NCBI GenBank assembly: GCA_020912385.1
Contig: CP087221.1
Coordinates: forward strand, 992,001-1,056,000
Direction: 5' to 3'
DNA: 64,000 nucleotides
Source of the DNA: Neofusicoccum parvum
Taxonomy: Eukaryota; Ascomycota; Dothideomycetes; Botryosphaeriales; Botryosphaeriaceae
Every line of letters starts with the position of its first letter. Position 1 is the stretch's first letter. Both the position numbers and the translations under genes were made by a program. Below the pieces are notes generated by a model. That model had not been told where the DNA came from, did not search any database, and worked only from the letters and a program-made list of their open reading frames with translations. This document shows, in pieces, positions 11,808-23,100 of this stretch.

Positions 11808-13829
11808 ATGTCGTCTGCTACCACGGCGTCCGCCTCGAAATCCTCCAACATGGTTGGCACCAACATGGCCGCGTCCTCGAAACAGGCTTCCACGAAGATG
11901 CACAGGAGATCGCGCACTGGTGAGTAGCTGATCGCGGGTCGCGCCGCCGCCTGTCGCGCTGACGCTGTTCCAGGGTGTTTCACATGCCGGCTGCGGAGGA
12001 AGAAGTGCGATGAGGGCAAGCCGTCCTGCAAGGCCTGCAGGCACCTCGGCCTTCAGTGCGAATACAAGAGGCCGATGTGGTGGAGCAACAACGAGCACCG
12101 TCGCGCCCACAAGGAGAAGATCAAGAACATCATCAAGCGCACCAAGCTCAACGAGAAGTCGTCGCAGCCCATCCCGCTGAACCCCAACTCTCCCCCCAGC
12201 CTCTGCCACTCTCTGCCGACCTCCGACACCTACTCCGACGGCCACTCCAAGACCCGCGCTGCATCCATCGACTCGCAGTTTTCCGCCGACTTCAACCACA
12301 TGTCGCCGCCCCATGTCTATTCGCTGGGAATGCCGCAGCCCATGTACGACTCCTCATATCACCAGTTCCAGCCGCTTCCGCCCTACGAGGTCGACATCAA
12401 GACCGAGCGTCAAATGTTCGTCAACGACATCCCGACCCGGAGAGACTCCACCATCTCGACCTTCAGCACCTTCCAGCCGCCCGCCGTCAACGGCCTCCCG
12501 ATGTGCCCCGACAACTGGGTTCAGCAGGATTTCTTCGAGCAAAAGGACGAGTTCGCCGAGGAGCCCCTCGACTTCAATTTTTTCGACTTCCCGCACGGAC
12601 CGTTTACTCCCTCGCACCAGGCGACCATCCAGGTCGAGGAGGGCGACCAGCACTTGCTCAACCACTTCATCGATAACGTGCTGCGCCTGATTTTCCCGAT
12701 TCTCGAGGTCAACCAGCACGGTTCTGCTCGGTCCGATGTGGTTCTCCCTGCGCTCGAGTCCAACAAGTGCTATCTCCACTGCTGTCTCAGCATTGCGGCC
12801 CAGCACCTGAAAAACTCGGAGCACCTCGAGGGCGAGCAAATTGACAACGACATCGTTCGTCACCGCTACCAGACCATCTCCGAGCTGTGCGAGGCGCTTG
12901 GCAGGGACACGGACCACATGCAAATTCTCGAGGCCGCCCTCGCCATGATTTTCTTCCAGTGCGCCGTCGGCCGTCCTGACGACACTCTTCCCGACATTCC
13001 GTGGCACTCGCACTTCCAGGCCGCACAGAGCCTGATTGAGAAGCTCGAGCTCCCCCAGCACTTGCTTGCCCTCAACGGAGACCCCCACGCGCAGCCGCCG
13101 TTCAACATGACTCTCGCCTCCTGGATCGATATCCTGGGCGCGACCATGATGGGAAGGTCCCCGCTCTTTGCGCACTGCTACCGCGAGAAGATGCTAGCGA
13201 ACTCACCGGCCGGACTCGCCGAGCTGATGGGCTGCGACGATCAGATTATGTATTTGATTTCCGAGATTGCATGCCTCGAAGCGGTGAAGATGGAGAACAT
13301 GGACGGTGTCACGCTGTGCGCGCACATCAAGCTCCTCGGTGACCAGATCAACCTGACTGGGCACGCCTCAGCCCCGCTGGCCAACTGCTACTCGTCGACG
13401 GGCGCCATCCGGCCGAAGCAGCTGAAGTCAAACATGACGCACGTCTTCCGCATCGCCGCGCGCATTTACCTGTGCAGCCTGGTGCCCGACTTCGATCGGC
13501 AGTCCCCCGCGTGCGTGAACCTGGTGGACCAGCTGACCGAGGCGATGAACTTCATTCCCGCGGGTCCCGAGGGCTTCGACCGCTCTCTGGTCTGGCCGCT
13601 CCTCGTCGCGGGAGCTTACTCGCTCGAGGGCTCGGCCTTCCGCTCCATGTTCATTGAGCGCGCCGGACTTATGGGCGAAACAGCCGAGGTCGGCTCTTTT
13701 GGCCGCATCAGGGAGCTCCTGAAGGACGTGTGGGCCATCAATGACGACAACCTCTCTCGAGGTGACAACCGGAGCGTCCACTGGCGGGACGTGATGCACC
13801 AGAAGGGTTGGGACTTCTTGTTGATCTAG
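11808..13829 (+). CDS. Zn(II)2Cys6 fungal transcription factor
   Basis: Two exons, 11808-11919 and 11974-13829, joined by a 54-nt intron (GTGAGT...TTCCAG), giving about 655 residues. The intron interrupts the codon just before the first zinc-ligand Cys. Residues about 39-66 hold the binuclear cluster CFTCRLRRKKC ... CKAC ... C with spacing C-x2-C-x6-C-x6-C-x2-C-x6-C, followed by a basic linker (WWSNNEHRRAHKEKIKNIIK). The middle is Ser/Pro-rich and the C-terminal 400 residues form the all-helical regulatory region typical of fungal-specific regulators (Fungal_trans_2-like). Such proteins bind DNA in the nucleus as pathway-specific regulators. The regulated pathway cannot be told: neighbours are unrelated and there is no gene cluster. 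The long upstream intergenic region suits a heavily regulated gene. Confidence 0.9.
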
Positions 13830-14998
13830 AAGCCCGCCCGCTGGCCCATCCTGGTCCGGTTGTCCCTCACCAACACCACGGAAGTACATACCATTCGAAC
13901 ACGAAGAGACGGCCGATATACCCAATGATACCCGCAAAGGGCTACAGGATCAACGACATACATACCAACGCTACCTTCTTCTGCACATACTATTTCCACC
14001 ATCGCTTTATACCCACTTTTTAATTTCTCTTACATCGTTTAGACAGTAAGCATTTGGACCGGTTGCATCACTGGCTTACGGCGTTCAGGAGAACATAGCA
14101 TTACCGGATGACTTGACGGGTTCGGGTGCATGTTCAGAGCATGTTCTGCGCTTAGCTTCGTGCGCTAAACGTCTTGGGGGTCTGGGGGCCAATTTCTCAA
14201 GCTGGTGCTACTGCTGCTGAAAGGGGGTGGGGGCGGGAGATTGTTGCTGGAGCAGTGTTGCGAGGACACATTTCAGCGGGTTTACCATAGACAGAGCATC
14301 TAGGACAGGAAGCCTGAAGAGAGGTCTTCTCCGAATGAAGGGGATCTCGCTGATCGCTATTAAGAATCAGGGCCGAAAAGCGCGACGTGACTGCCTGGAG
14401 GCGAAATGGGGCCAATAAGGCATTAGGGGCTGGGGCAGCCGGCTGGTTTCCAGCCCGGGGGGGACAGCGTGCTGACGGCGCGCCTATTCGCCCGGATGCT
14501 TGCTCGAGGCCTTCCGCCAAACAGCCCACCGGCCAGCGTCGCCGGCAGCCGTGGCCCTATCGGGCCGGGCGGGGTCTATAGGTGGTTCGAGAAGGCGCTG
14601 CAGAAGGGCGGGCGAGGGCGAGGGCGGCAGCAAATTAGAGGCCCGGCGAGGGAGAATATAAAATTTGCCCAATCTCGACTGCGCGACAGTCCCGCGGCTG
14701 ACTACGCATGAGCAGCACGGGCCACGAAATAAGACGGAGCATTTCCAAAAATAGAAATCCACCAAGAAATCAGACGGCACTGTTGCTTCGGAGAGAGATG
14801 GCACGTCTGATTCGCGCCTCCAAACTGCCTGTCCGCCTGCCTCGAGCCTGACGCCGCCTGCCGATTCCGACCGCGCAGCCTTCCCGCCGCCTGTGGACTG
14901 GCATTCCAGCAGCAGCAGCTCCCTCTTCCGCCGGACCAGATCGAGCACTCCGCATCGCTCCGCCCGCCTGCACCTGCGCGCTGCGTCCCCGGTTCGTC
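13830..14998. other. Intergenic, no gene recognised
   Basis: Contains the 3' region of the zinc-cluster gene (AT-richer to about 14120) and the upstream region of the next plus-strand gene. Short frames have no supporting features. Confidence 0.5.
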
Positions 14999-16207
14999 AT
15001 GGCGCAAGCGTCCGCGACGTCGACAACACCGCCGCCCTTCAACCCCGTCGACACGTCCGCCGGCGATGGCAGCTTCAAGGACGAGGTCGAGTCGCCGAGC
15101 CTGTCCAACTCGAACGCGCTGGTGCGCTTCGAGTTCGAGGCCGGCCACGGCCAGGAGGGCACCAAGATCCTGATGGTCGAGTGGGAGGACGACGACTCGA
15201 CGCGCAACCACCGCGGCGACTGGCACATCTCGTGGGAAGGCAAGAGCACCGTGCTGCCGGCCGACGACCAGACCAGCAGCGACGTCAACCGCCTGTACTT
15301 CCTGCTGCCGCCCGGCGTGCCCGTGCCGCCGACCGTCACGCTGACGCACCGCCCGGCCGACGCCTCGAAGCCCGCCGTGGCCTGGCGCACCAACTCGCTG
15401 CCCGCCATCTTCCCGCCCGAGCTGGGCGCGACCGCGCGCCAGGCCGGCAAGAAGGGCGTGCTGCACACCATCTGGGCGAAGCGCCGGCTGCAGGCGCTGC
15501 AGAAGGAGATCGAGGCCGAGGCGCGCAACAACGTCGAGGGCATCGCCTTCGTCATGGCCATGCAGGAGAAGGAGTGGATCGAGCAGAACTTCGGCGTGTC
15601 GTCGCGGCCCAGCATCAGCATGCCCCGCAGCCACGACCCGGCCAGCCCGGGCTCGCCGCGGTCCCCCGGCGGCGGCCGCCTGATGGACAAGCTCAAGGGG
15701 CTCAAGATTGGCACGAGCGAGAAGGACCTGGCCGCGCGCGGCGCTGGAGGAGCCGCCGGCAGCGGCAGCAGCAGCAAGGACGAGGGCCCGGTGCCCGCCG
15801 GCCCGCTGTCGCCCGAGTCGTCGGACGTGGCCGTCTCGTCGTTTGCCGCCTTCAAGGAGAATCCAGCAGTGCTGGCAGCAAAACCGCCGCAGCCGCCGCC
15901 GCAGCAGCGGCTGCTGCAATCACAACCGGCACCGGTGCCGGACGCGGCTCTCCGGAGGGTCGCGGCAGCTGCGCCGCCGCCGGAAATCATCGCCCAACAG
16001 CAACAGCAGGCCACGGGTATGGGATCATTGAATGCATTTGCCGGGGGCTTCACGCCGGTGCCGCCGTCGGCGCCGGCGGATGACGACGACCACGAGGACG
16101 ATCTGTTCGCGCTGCCCATCAGCCCGCGCAGCCCGGACATGTCCAAGAGCCCGTTCTCCTTTGCGGCGAGCGACACGGTGAAATACGTGAAAGACCAGAA
16201 GGCGTGA
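14999..16207 (+). CDS. Conserved-looking protein of unknown function
   Basis: Single exon, 402 codons, ATG in GTC-ATG-GCG context. I do not recognise a characterised family. Residues 40-125 look like a beta-rich globular domain (ALVRFEFEAGHGQEGTKILM, then GDWHISWEGKSTVLP and NRLYFLLPPGVPVPP). Residues about 150-200 are helical and charged (VLHTIWAKRRLQALQKEIEA ... MQEKEWIEQNFGV). The C-terminal half is low complexity (Pro, Gln, Ala, Ser) with an acidic DDDDHEDD patch and a conserved-looking end (SPFSFAASDTVKYVKDQKA). No signal peptide or membrane segment, so probably cytosolic or nuclear. Codon use and ordered N-terminal sequence support a real gene; function is open. Confidence 0.75.
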   Translation: MAQASATSTTPPPFNPVDTSAGDGSFKDEVESPSLSNSNALVRFEFEAGHGQEGTKILMVEWEDDDSTRNHRGDWHISWEGKSTVLPADDQTSSDVNRLYFLLPPGVPVPPTVTLTHRPADASKPAVAWRTNSLPAIFPPELGATARQAGKKGVLHTIWAKRRLQALQKEIEAEARNNVEGIAFVMAMQEKEWIEQNFGVSSRPSISMPRSHDPASPGSPRSPGGGRLMDKLKGLKIGTSEKDLAARGAGGAAGSGSSSKDEGPVPAGPLSPESSDVAVSSFAAFKENPAVLAAKPPQPPPQQRLLQSQPAPVPDAALRRVAAAAPPPEIIAQQQQQATGMGSLNAFAGGFTPVPPSAPADDDDHEDDLFALPISPRSPDMSKSPFSFAASDTVKYVKDQKA

Positions 16208-16653
16208 CGGGGAGGAGCGGGAGGCACGCGTGATTCTGTTCATTGGGGGGCGTTCGGAGCGTGCTGCGGCGGGTAGCTACATATACCATTCTCTGGACTG
16301 CAGCGATGTCCACGTAGGCTTCAATGGATACCTTATTTTTTTTTTCTCGTTGCATGAACGGCGGCGGCGAGTGCATGAACGGGCGGCGCACTTGAGACTG
16401 GCGGGCGCGGCGCGAGCAGACGCGGCAAGGGCCCCGCGCGCGGTCTTGGCGCGCCAGACGCGGCTCTGCGTCCGACTTTCGAGCTTTGCTCCTCCGCCAG
16501 CGGCGCGCTCAGCCAACCTCACCCTCCGCACCGCGCCTCCACCGACCCTCTGCAACACCACCCGCGTCCGCACTGCCGTCCGCGTCCTCCCACGACCTCC
16601 TCGCACGCTCGCGACCGCGCTACTCTCCCGACGCTCTGCGCCAGCCAGACGCC
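16208..16653. other. Intergenic spacer, Prp39 promoter side
   Basis: 446 bp between two plus-strand genes. Contains a T-tract (16334-16345) close to the 3' end of the upstream gene and a C-rich leader just before the Prp39 start. Nothing else seen. Confidence 0.5.
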
Positions 16654-18915
16654 ATGGCGGATCTCACTTTCTTGGACGGCGAGGAATACGCCGAGCTCAA
16701 GAAGTTCAACCAGGAAGTCGTAAGTCCGCGCCGCATCCCCGCCGTCTCGCTGCGGACCCCCCACGCTGACCGCTTCGCTCTGTGCCCTGCAGCTCGAGTC
16801 GCCCGACGACTTCGAGGCGTGGGAGAAGCTCGTCCGCACCTGCGAGGGCCTCGAGGGCGGCTTGAACCGCAACTCGAGTCCAAACTCCATCGCCGCGACC
16901 CGCGCCATCTACGATGGCTTCCTCGCCCATTTCCCGCTCGTCTTCGGATACTGGAAGAAATATGCCGACCTGGAGTTCTCGATCGCCGGCACCGAGGCTG
17001 CGGAGATGGTCTACGAACGCGGCGTTGCCAGCATCGCCAGCTCCGTCGACCTGTGGGCCAATTACTGCTCCTTCAAGGTTGAGACCAATCACGACTCGGA
17101 TGTGATTCGAGAGTAAGTATCTGTGCCTGGCCTTTCCTTCCCCATACTCAACCTTCAGCTCCCACGAACATTTCGCCGGCCTCGTGCCGTCTGCGGACCT
17201 CCGGTCATCCTCCCATCCCTCCTCGGCCTGGGCGTAGCTTGGAGCTTGGTGAGAACTCAGAGCCAAACTCATGACTGTGTTGCGACCTCTCACGCTGTGT
17301 CTTCAGACGCTTTCCTTGTCTTGTCTTTGGAACTGCCGCGAGTGGCAGCTGAGCAAACCCCCCCTCTCCACCGACGTCCCATGAATTTGGACTCCCTAAC
17401 CGCGCTCTCGAAAATTCACGCTGAATCTGTTTGCTGCCCTACCCACTCCGTCTCCCCCGTGCAGTTTTGGCGCGGAGCAGGCTAATTATTGTTTAAAGGC
17501 TCTTCGAGCGCGGCGCCGCCTCCGTCGGTCTGGATTTCCTAGCCCATCCCTTCTGGGACAAGTACCTGGAGTTTGAGGAGCGGCTCGAGGCCGTCGACAA
17601 GATTTTCGCCATCCTGAACCGCATCATCACCATTCCCATGCATCAGTATGCGCGCTACTTTGAGCGCTTCCGTCAGCTCGCTCAGACTCGCCCGCTCTCC
17701 GAGCTCGTTCCTGCCGAGCTCCTGACCTCATACCGCAACGATCTCACGATTGATCCGGCCTCGAGCGCCAAGTCTGAGATCGAGATCGAGCGCGACCTAC
17801 GCAGCCGCATCGATGCCTACCACCTGGAGATCTTCCAGAAGACCCAGACCGAGACCACCAAGCGCTGGACCTATGAGCAGGAGATCAAGCGCCCGTACTT
17901 CCATGTCACCGAGCTTGACGAGGCTCAGTTGGCCAACTGGGCTAAGTACCTGGACTTTGAAGAGAGCGAGGGTGGCTTTGATCGTGCTGCATTCTTGTAC
18001 GAGAGGTGCTTGGTTACGTGTGCCTATGAGGATGCGTTCTGGCTTCGCTACGCTCGCTGGATGCAGCGCCAGGAGGGCCATGAGGAGGAGGTCCGGAACA
18101 TCTACATGCGCGCCAGCTGTCTGTACGTTCCGATCGCCCGTCCTACCATTCGCCTTCACTACGCCATATTCGAGGAGTCGGCCGGACGCGTCGACATTGC
18201 TCACGCCATCCATGAGGCCATCTTGTTCAACCTCCCGGGCCACTTCGAGACGGTGGTGTCCTGGGCCAGCCTTGCGAAGAGGCAGGACGGTGTGGATGCG
18301 GCCATCAAGATCTACCGCGAGCAGATCGAGTCGCCCGAAGTTCACGAGAATGCCAAGGGTGCATTCGTTGCTCAGTGGGCCGAGCTTCTCTGGAAGTCCA
18401 AGGGCGCCGTGGACGCCGCGCGTGAACTGTACCAGACCAACGCTCTGGTCTACCTTGGTGTTAGTCAGTTCTGGGAGGACTATCTGAAGTTCGAGATTGC
18501 TCAACCAGCCACCGAGGCAACTCAGAAGGAGCAGACGGACCGCATCAGGCAGGTCCACAACATGGTCGTCCAGAAGAGCAAGCTGTCGCAGAAGGCCGCC
18601 AGGCACCTTACCCACATCTACATGAAGTACCTTCTTGAGAATGGTGGCAAGGATGCGGCGAAGGAGTTCCTGGAACTGGACAGCATGGCCGAGGGGTAAG
18701 TCATACACTGTTGCTTTAATCCTTATGGTGAGAACATGGATAATCCCTGACAGTGGTATTGCCCATGAAGCCCGCGATCTATTTCCGCGCTACGCGACAA
18801 AGCTGTTGAAGATCGCTCCGACTTGCCAGTCATCGAGATGGGGGGTGTTTTCAGCAAGGAAAATGATCGACTGGTGAGAAACTACCACCTCTACGAGTCA
18901 AAGATCTACCCTTGA
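16654..18915 (+). CDS. PRP39: Pre-mRNA splicing factor Prp39 (U1 snRNP, HAT repeats)
   Basis: Four exons: 16654-16719, 16793-17112, 17499-18695 and 18771-18915, about 575 residues. The protein is a chain of HAT (half-a-TPR) repeats, e.g. FEAWEKLVRTCEG, FPLVFGYWKKYADLEFSIAG, HPFWDKYLEFEERLEAVDK and FWLRYARWMQRQEGHEEEVR. Prp39 is a U1 snRNP protein needed for 5' splice-site commitment. Intron 2 (17113-17498, 386 nt) is unusually long for this window, but the residues on both sides join as an uninterrupted HAT repeat. The 3' end is ambiguous: exon 4 reads to TGA at 18913, but a well-formed intron (18874-18939, GTGAGA...CTAAC...CTAG) could replace the last residues with AYR and a stop at 18951. 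The gene converges on the FAP1-like gene. Confidence 0.9.
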
Positions 18916-20193
18916 TTCCTAACAGTCTTTCTTCTCTAGGCTTATCGGTAGCGAACCCTTCTGGCCACAGGAGGTCATGCTCCACTCACAGGCCGTCGCC
19001 TGCTCTCAAGAGTTGATGTGCGCATGGACCTGAAGCGCTTGGAGTAGAGCTCTGATCGCCATCGTCGTCCGGATATTCCCTTCCTGTACACCAGTTTCCG
19101 AGCGTGTTTCTCCTTTCCTACCCTACAGTACAGCACAGCGTTGACTCGCAAATCGAGCTCACGAACAATCATGCCCCTCGATACCGTCCAGTCTCTCGAC
19201 TATGGATTATCGGCGTTTCCGAAACGGCTTCTCTGCAACGGCTTCCGACTTTGCTTTTTGTTTTCGATCATCTTCTCATCGGGCTTCCCGAATGGAAAGA
19301 AAAGCAGCATGAAAAGACTTCATTGGGTGGTCCTGATGGTTGGGTGTTTTGTCTTCCTGGTATTCTCTTCACCCCTCGTCTTCCTGGTTTCCTATTTCCT
19401 TTTCAGCATCTTGATGTTGAAGTTGGAGGCACAGTAGATTTGGGGTCGACCTTTTTACTACTTTCAGCAGACAGTGGAGTCAAGTGGCGTAGACGTCTGG
19501 ACGGCTTGCGACTTCTTTTTCTGCTTTGTTTCCCCCCTGCTTTTTTTTTTCTTTGCGTGCGTGCGTCCCGTTGCTTGCTTGCATACCAGGGAGATACGGA
19601 TCGTTTGACACACCCGGACAGCATACAGATGGGGAATATTGGGGGAGGCTTTTCTTTTCATTTCTTTCTCTTTTTCTCTTTTTTTCAATCGAAGTAGGTA
19701 GGCAATGTACGAAATGTGAAAATAGATCAGGCAACTAGGCGTGCGCGTCGGCTGTGAGTAGAGGAAGGGTTTCGTGAAGTGGTGCGTGGGAAGGGCGACG
19801 TCCGGGTGGAGCTGAAGTGTTCATCTGGACACGAAGTGCGGCAGGCTTCGAGACACGCGTCCGGACGAATGCTTCAGCTTCACCGCGCCATCGAGTCCAC
19901 CACTTTGCGGCACGACCGCGTGAAGACAACTGCTTACATCTGCCTTCATTGATGTGACAGCGTGAGACGTGGATGCGGCTCGCGACATGAGCGTGCTTCT
20001 GGAGCTTTAGTCTGGATGCGATGATGTACATACAGTATGAAAGTCATGCACAAAAGTTAGATGCAGAGGTCCTTTGATCTGCGGATGACTGCATTGAGGA
20101 TATCAGACTTAGGAGATATCTTTCCAACGAGCTGTCTATCGTCTCCTGTTTGGCCCCTCTTGCGAAGAATGCTGATAGCAAGTACGCCCTCCA
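18916..20193. other. Convergent intergenic region
   Basis: Between the 3' ends of PRP39 (plus) and the NF-X1 gene (minus). T-rich tracts on the plus strand at 19540-19556 and 19664-19688 are probably UTR sequence. No gene recognised. Confidence 0.5.
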
Positions 20194-23100
20194 TCACTCC
20201 GAAACCGTCGTTTCTGCAGCAGCCCCAGCATCCGAAGCCACGGTTGCCTCGTCCACCCTATTCTCATCACTCTCCGTAGGTCCGGAGGCCTCCGCTTCGA
20301 CGACAGCACCAGAAGCCTCAGCATCAATTACTGAGCTCTCTCCAGCCCTATCCTCTTCCCTTTCTCCCCCCTCGGCTTCGTCCTCCGTGGCGGCACCGCT
20401 GGCAACCTTGCTCGCCTCCCCGCTCTCCAATCTCTCCTTCTCCTCCTCCATCGCCTCCGCCATCTCCCAATCATCCACAGTCTCCTCGAGAACCTTCTTC
20501 TTCTCCTTCTCCTTCTCTCTGCTCTGCTTACTCTTGCTGCTCAGACTCAGCACCGTGAAGCTGTTCGAGCCGGCACGGGTGGTCTGCTGCGGACGCGCCC
20601 TGGCTGGTGCCGCCGCCTTGGCAGCGACCTGGCTCCAGCCGCCATTGGCGACACTGTCCGTCTCACGGCGCAAGATGTTGAGGCTTGAGTCTACGCGGCA
20701 GAGCTGAATGCTCCCGAGGGCGTGGGAGCGTACCTCGCGAGAAAGGCCGGCCTTGACGTTCTTGAGCGTTGTCTCGAGGTCGCGTTCAGAGAGAGCGGCG
20801 TTGGCTTTGAGAACGACTTCGTCACTTGGGAGGAAGGCGATGTCGAACTGCGCTATAGGAATGGTGTCTGTTACTGGGCGGATGGCGGTGCGAAGTTCTT
20901 CAATCGTGAGGGCAAAACGGGGGTTCGAAAGTAGAAAGCCGTTGTATGGGTCTCCGACGACGTTGCTTGCCTTGAGCTTCTTCGAAGTGTCGGTAGTGGT
21001 TGCAACTGCGCCGGTCGCTGCACGCTGATTGTAGCGTATGCGAACACACTCCCCAACCGTCTTCGTAGGAGCAGAGACGAACCTCGGCGTCTTGTAAACG
21101 ACGACATGACGGTGAGGCTCCGGGTCCATGCTCTCTGAGTCCAAACCAAAGTCTTCAGCTAGAGCATGAATGAACGCGCGTTGCTGTGAGGGCATAGGCT
21201 TGAATCGGAGCCGCTTTTCCTCGGGACTGGTGGCAAGGACACGGAATTCCCGCTCTTGCGTCTGAGCCCACTGCACGTTCTGCTGATATAATGACAACGT
21301 CTCCGCGGAGTAAGGAATATGGTCATCCTTATGAGCCTCTGGATCAACGTTGAGGGCCAAGGCAAGCTTTCGATTACGCTCGAGCCTCGCACATTCGTCA
21401 TCGCACTTCAGCGATTTCTTCAAATTGCCTTCGTTGTCTTTCGTTGCCAGACACCTTGCTTCTTGCTTGTTGTGTTGGCAAGAACAAGTAATGAGAATCT
21501 TGTACTGACAAGGCTTGCTCTCATCGCAAGCGTAAGGTGAGTGGCACTGATTCGAGCAAGGATGGCTGCAGCAAGTCTTCTCTTTTCCACAAGCTTGTTT
21601 GCATGAAGTTCCCGCGTCTTCACACTCGCCAGGCTTGTGGCAAGATTTCCGGCAGCGGTGGGCACCGCACTTCAGCTTCTTGCCGCAGATCTCACCGCAC
21701 CGAGCGTCCACTAGGAAACAAGGTTGGTTCTTGAGTTGATTCTTCCCGCACATGCATGGCTTGACGGTGAGGAACGGACATTTCGGGCAGGATTCCTCGT
21801 CTTGGTGGCAATTGTGTGCGACCTGCGGGTGTCCACAGGCCTTCGGCCGCTCGCATTGGAAGCGGCAAGGAGGTGGCTTCGTACCGCAGGGAAGAGGAGG
21901 TTGCAGCACAGTCCTGCCGCAATCACAGCTGATTTCGTCAAAAATGGCTTCACGGCAACTGCCGCAAGGTCCCTTGTGGCACAACTCTTGACAGCGGTGG
22001 TTACCACACTTCAGTAGACGACCACACGGACGTGTGCAGATGTGCTCTGCTTCAAAGTTGTCGTCCCTGGACTGAGGGGCAGAATCCAGCGGTCGGGGTT
22101 TACGGCGATTGGAAGCTCGCTGCGCAGCCTTGGATTCTCCAGGACAACACCGCTCACCGCATTCGTGGCGTCCGCAGTTGAGAGTGACGCGACAGGTTCG
22201 GATGCATTGAGGCTTCTCCTCTATGCCCTGATGGCAAATCGTCGTGAGTGATGTTCTTCCGCAACGGCAGGTAATCGTAACTCTCTTCGTGCAAGGCAGG
22301 CACTCGCCAGAATGGCAAATTTGATTGCAAGCATGACCGCAGGCCAGCGGCTTGGAACAAGGCTTGTTGCAATTCGGGATCTTGTCCTCGCAGGTAGTTC
22401 GTACTTCGGTGGTAATATCCTTGAGAGCAGTCTTGCCACAACCGCAGTGAGTGACGACGTCGGGAGAGCGAGGACAATGAGTCGGCTTCGCATTCTGGGT
22501 ATGGCAGGTCTGCTCGCATTGATGCTTGCCGCAGTCGAAGTCTCGGTGGCAAATGTTGCCACACTCGAATAGCCCTATCCAATCCTCGACAACTTCTTCT
22601 CCCGTTTCTGTCGTGTACGTACGCTTACTCTCCATCTCATCATTCTTGTCGCAGCAAAGAATCATCTTTTCGACCTGACCGCAATAGCAACGTGCCTCAA
22701 CACGTACTTCACAGGCACCGCAGAGGCCCTCGTGACAAGGTTGCTCGCAGAAATGCTCACCACAGGGCATGAGCTCTCCGCATACCTGTCCACAGCTCCA
22801 ACCATTATCGTAGTCCGTGTCGAGACACTTTCTAGTCTTGGACTCTTTGCCACAGAAGCAAATTTGCGTTGGCCCCATCTGAGTGCAGGGTGGGCATGGC
22901 CCAGCATGACACAACTCCGGGCAGGGGTGTGGACACTTCTTCGGCATCACACGGTCTCTCGAGCAAGTATTTCCGCAAGAGAAGGGTGGTAGTCCCGCGA
23001 GTGGCCTGGGATCGACCTCCTTCTCGCACCAACAGGTAAATGACTTCGGGACGACGTCCTGTGGTAGGTTGCAACCTGGGCACCTCCATTGGCGTGGAGG

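Noticed and set aside
12354..13175. 273-codon minus-strand frame
   Set aside because: Antisense to the Zn2Cys6 regulator, no supporting features.
17123..17485. 120-codon frame inside the long PRP39 intron
   Set aside because: Random-looking translation, and the flanking exons already join into a complete HAT repeat.
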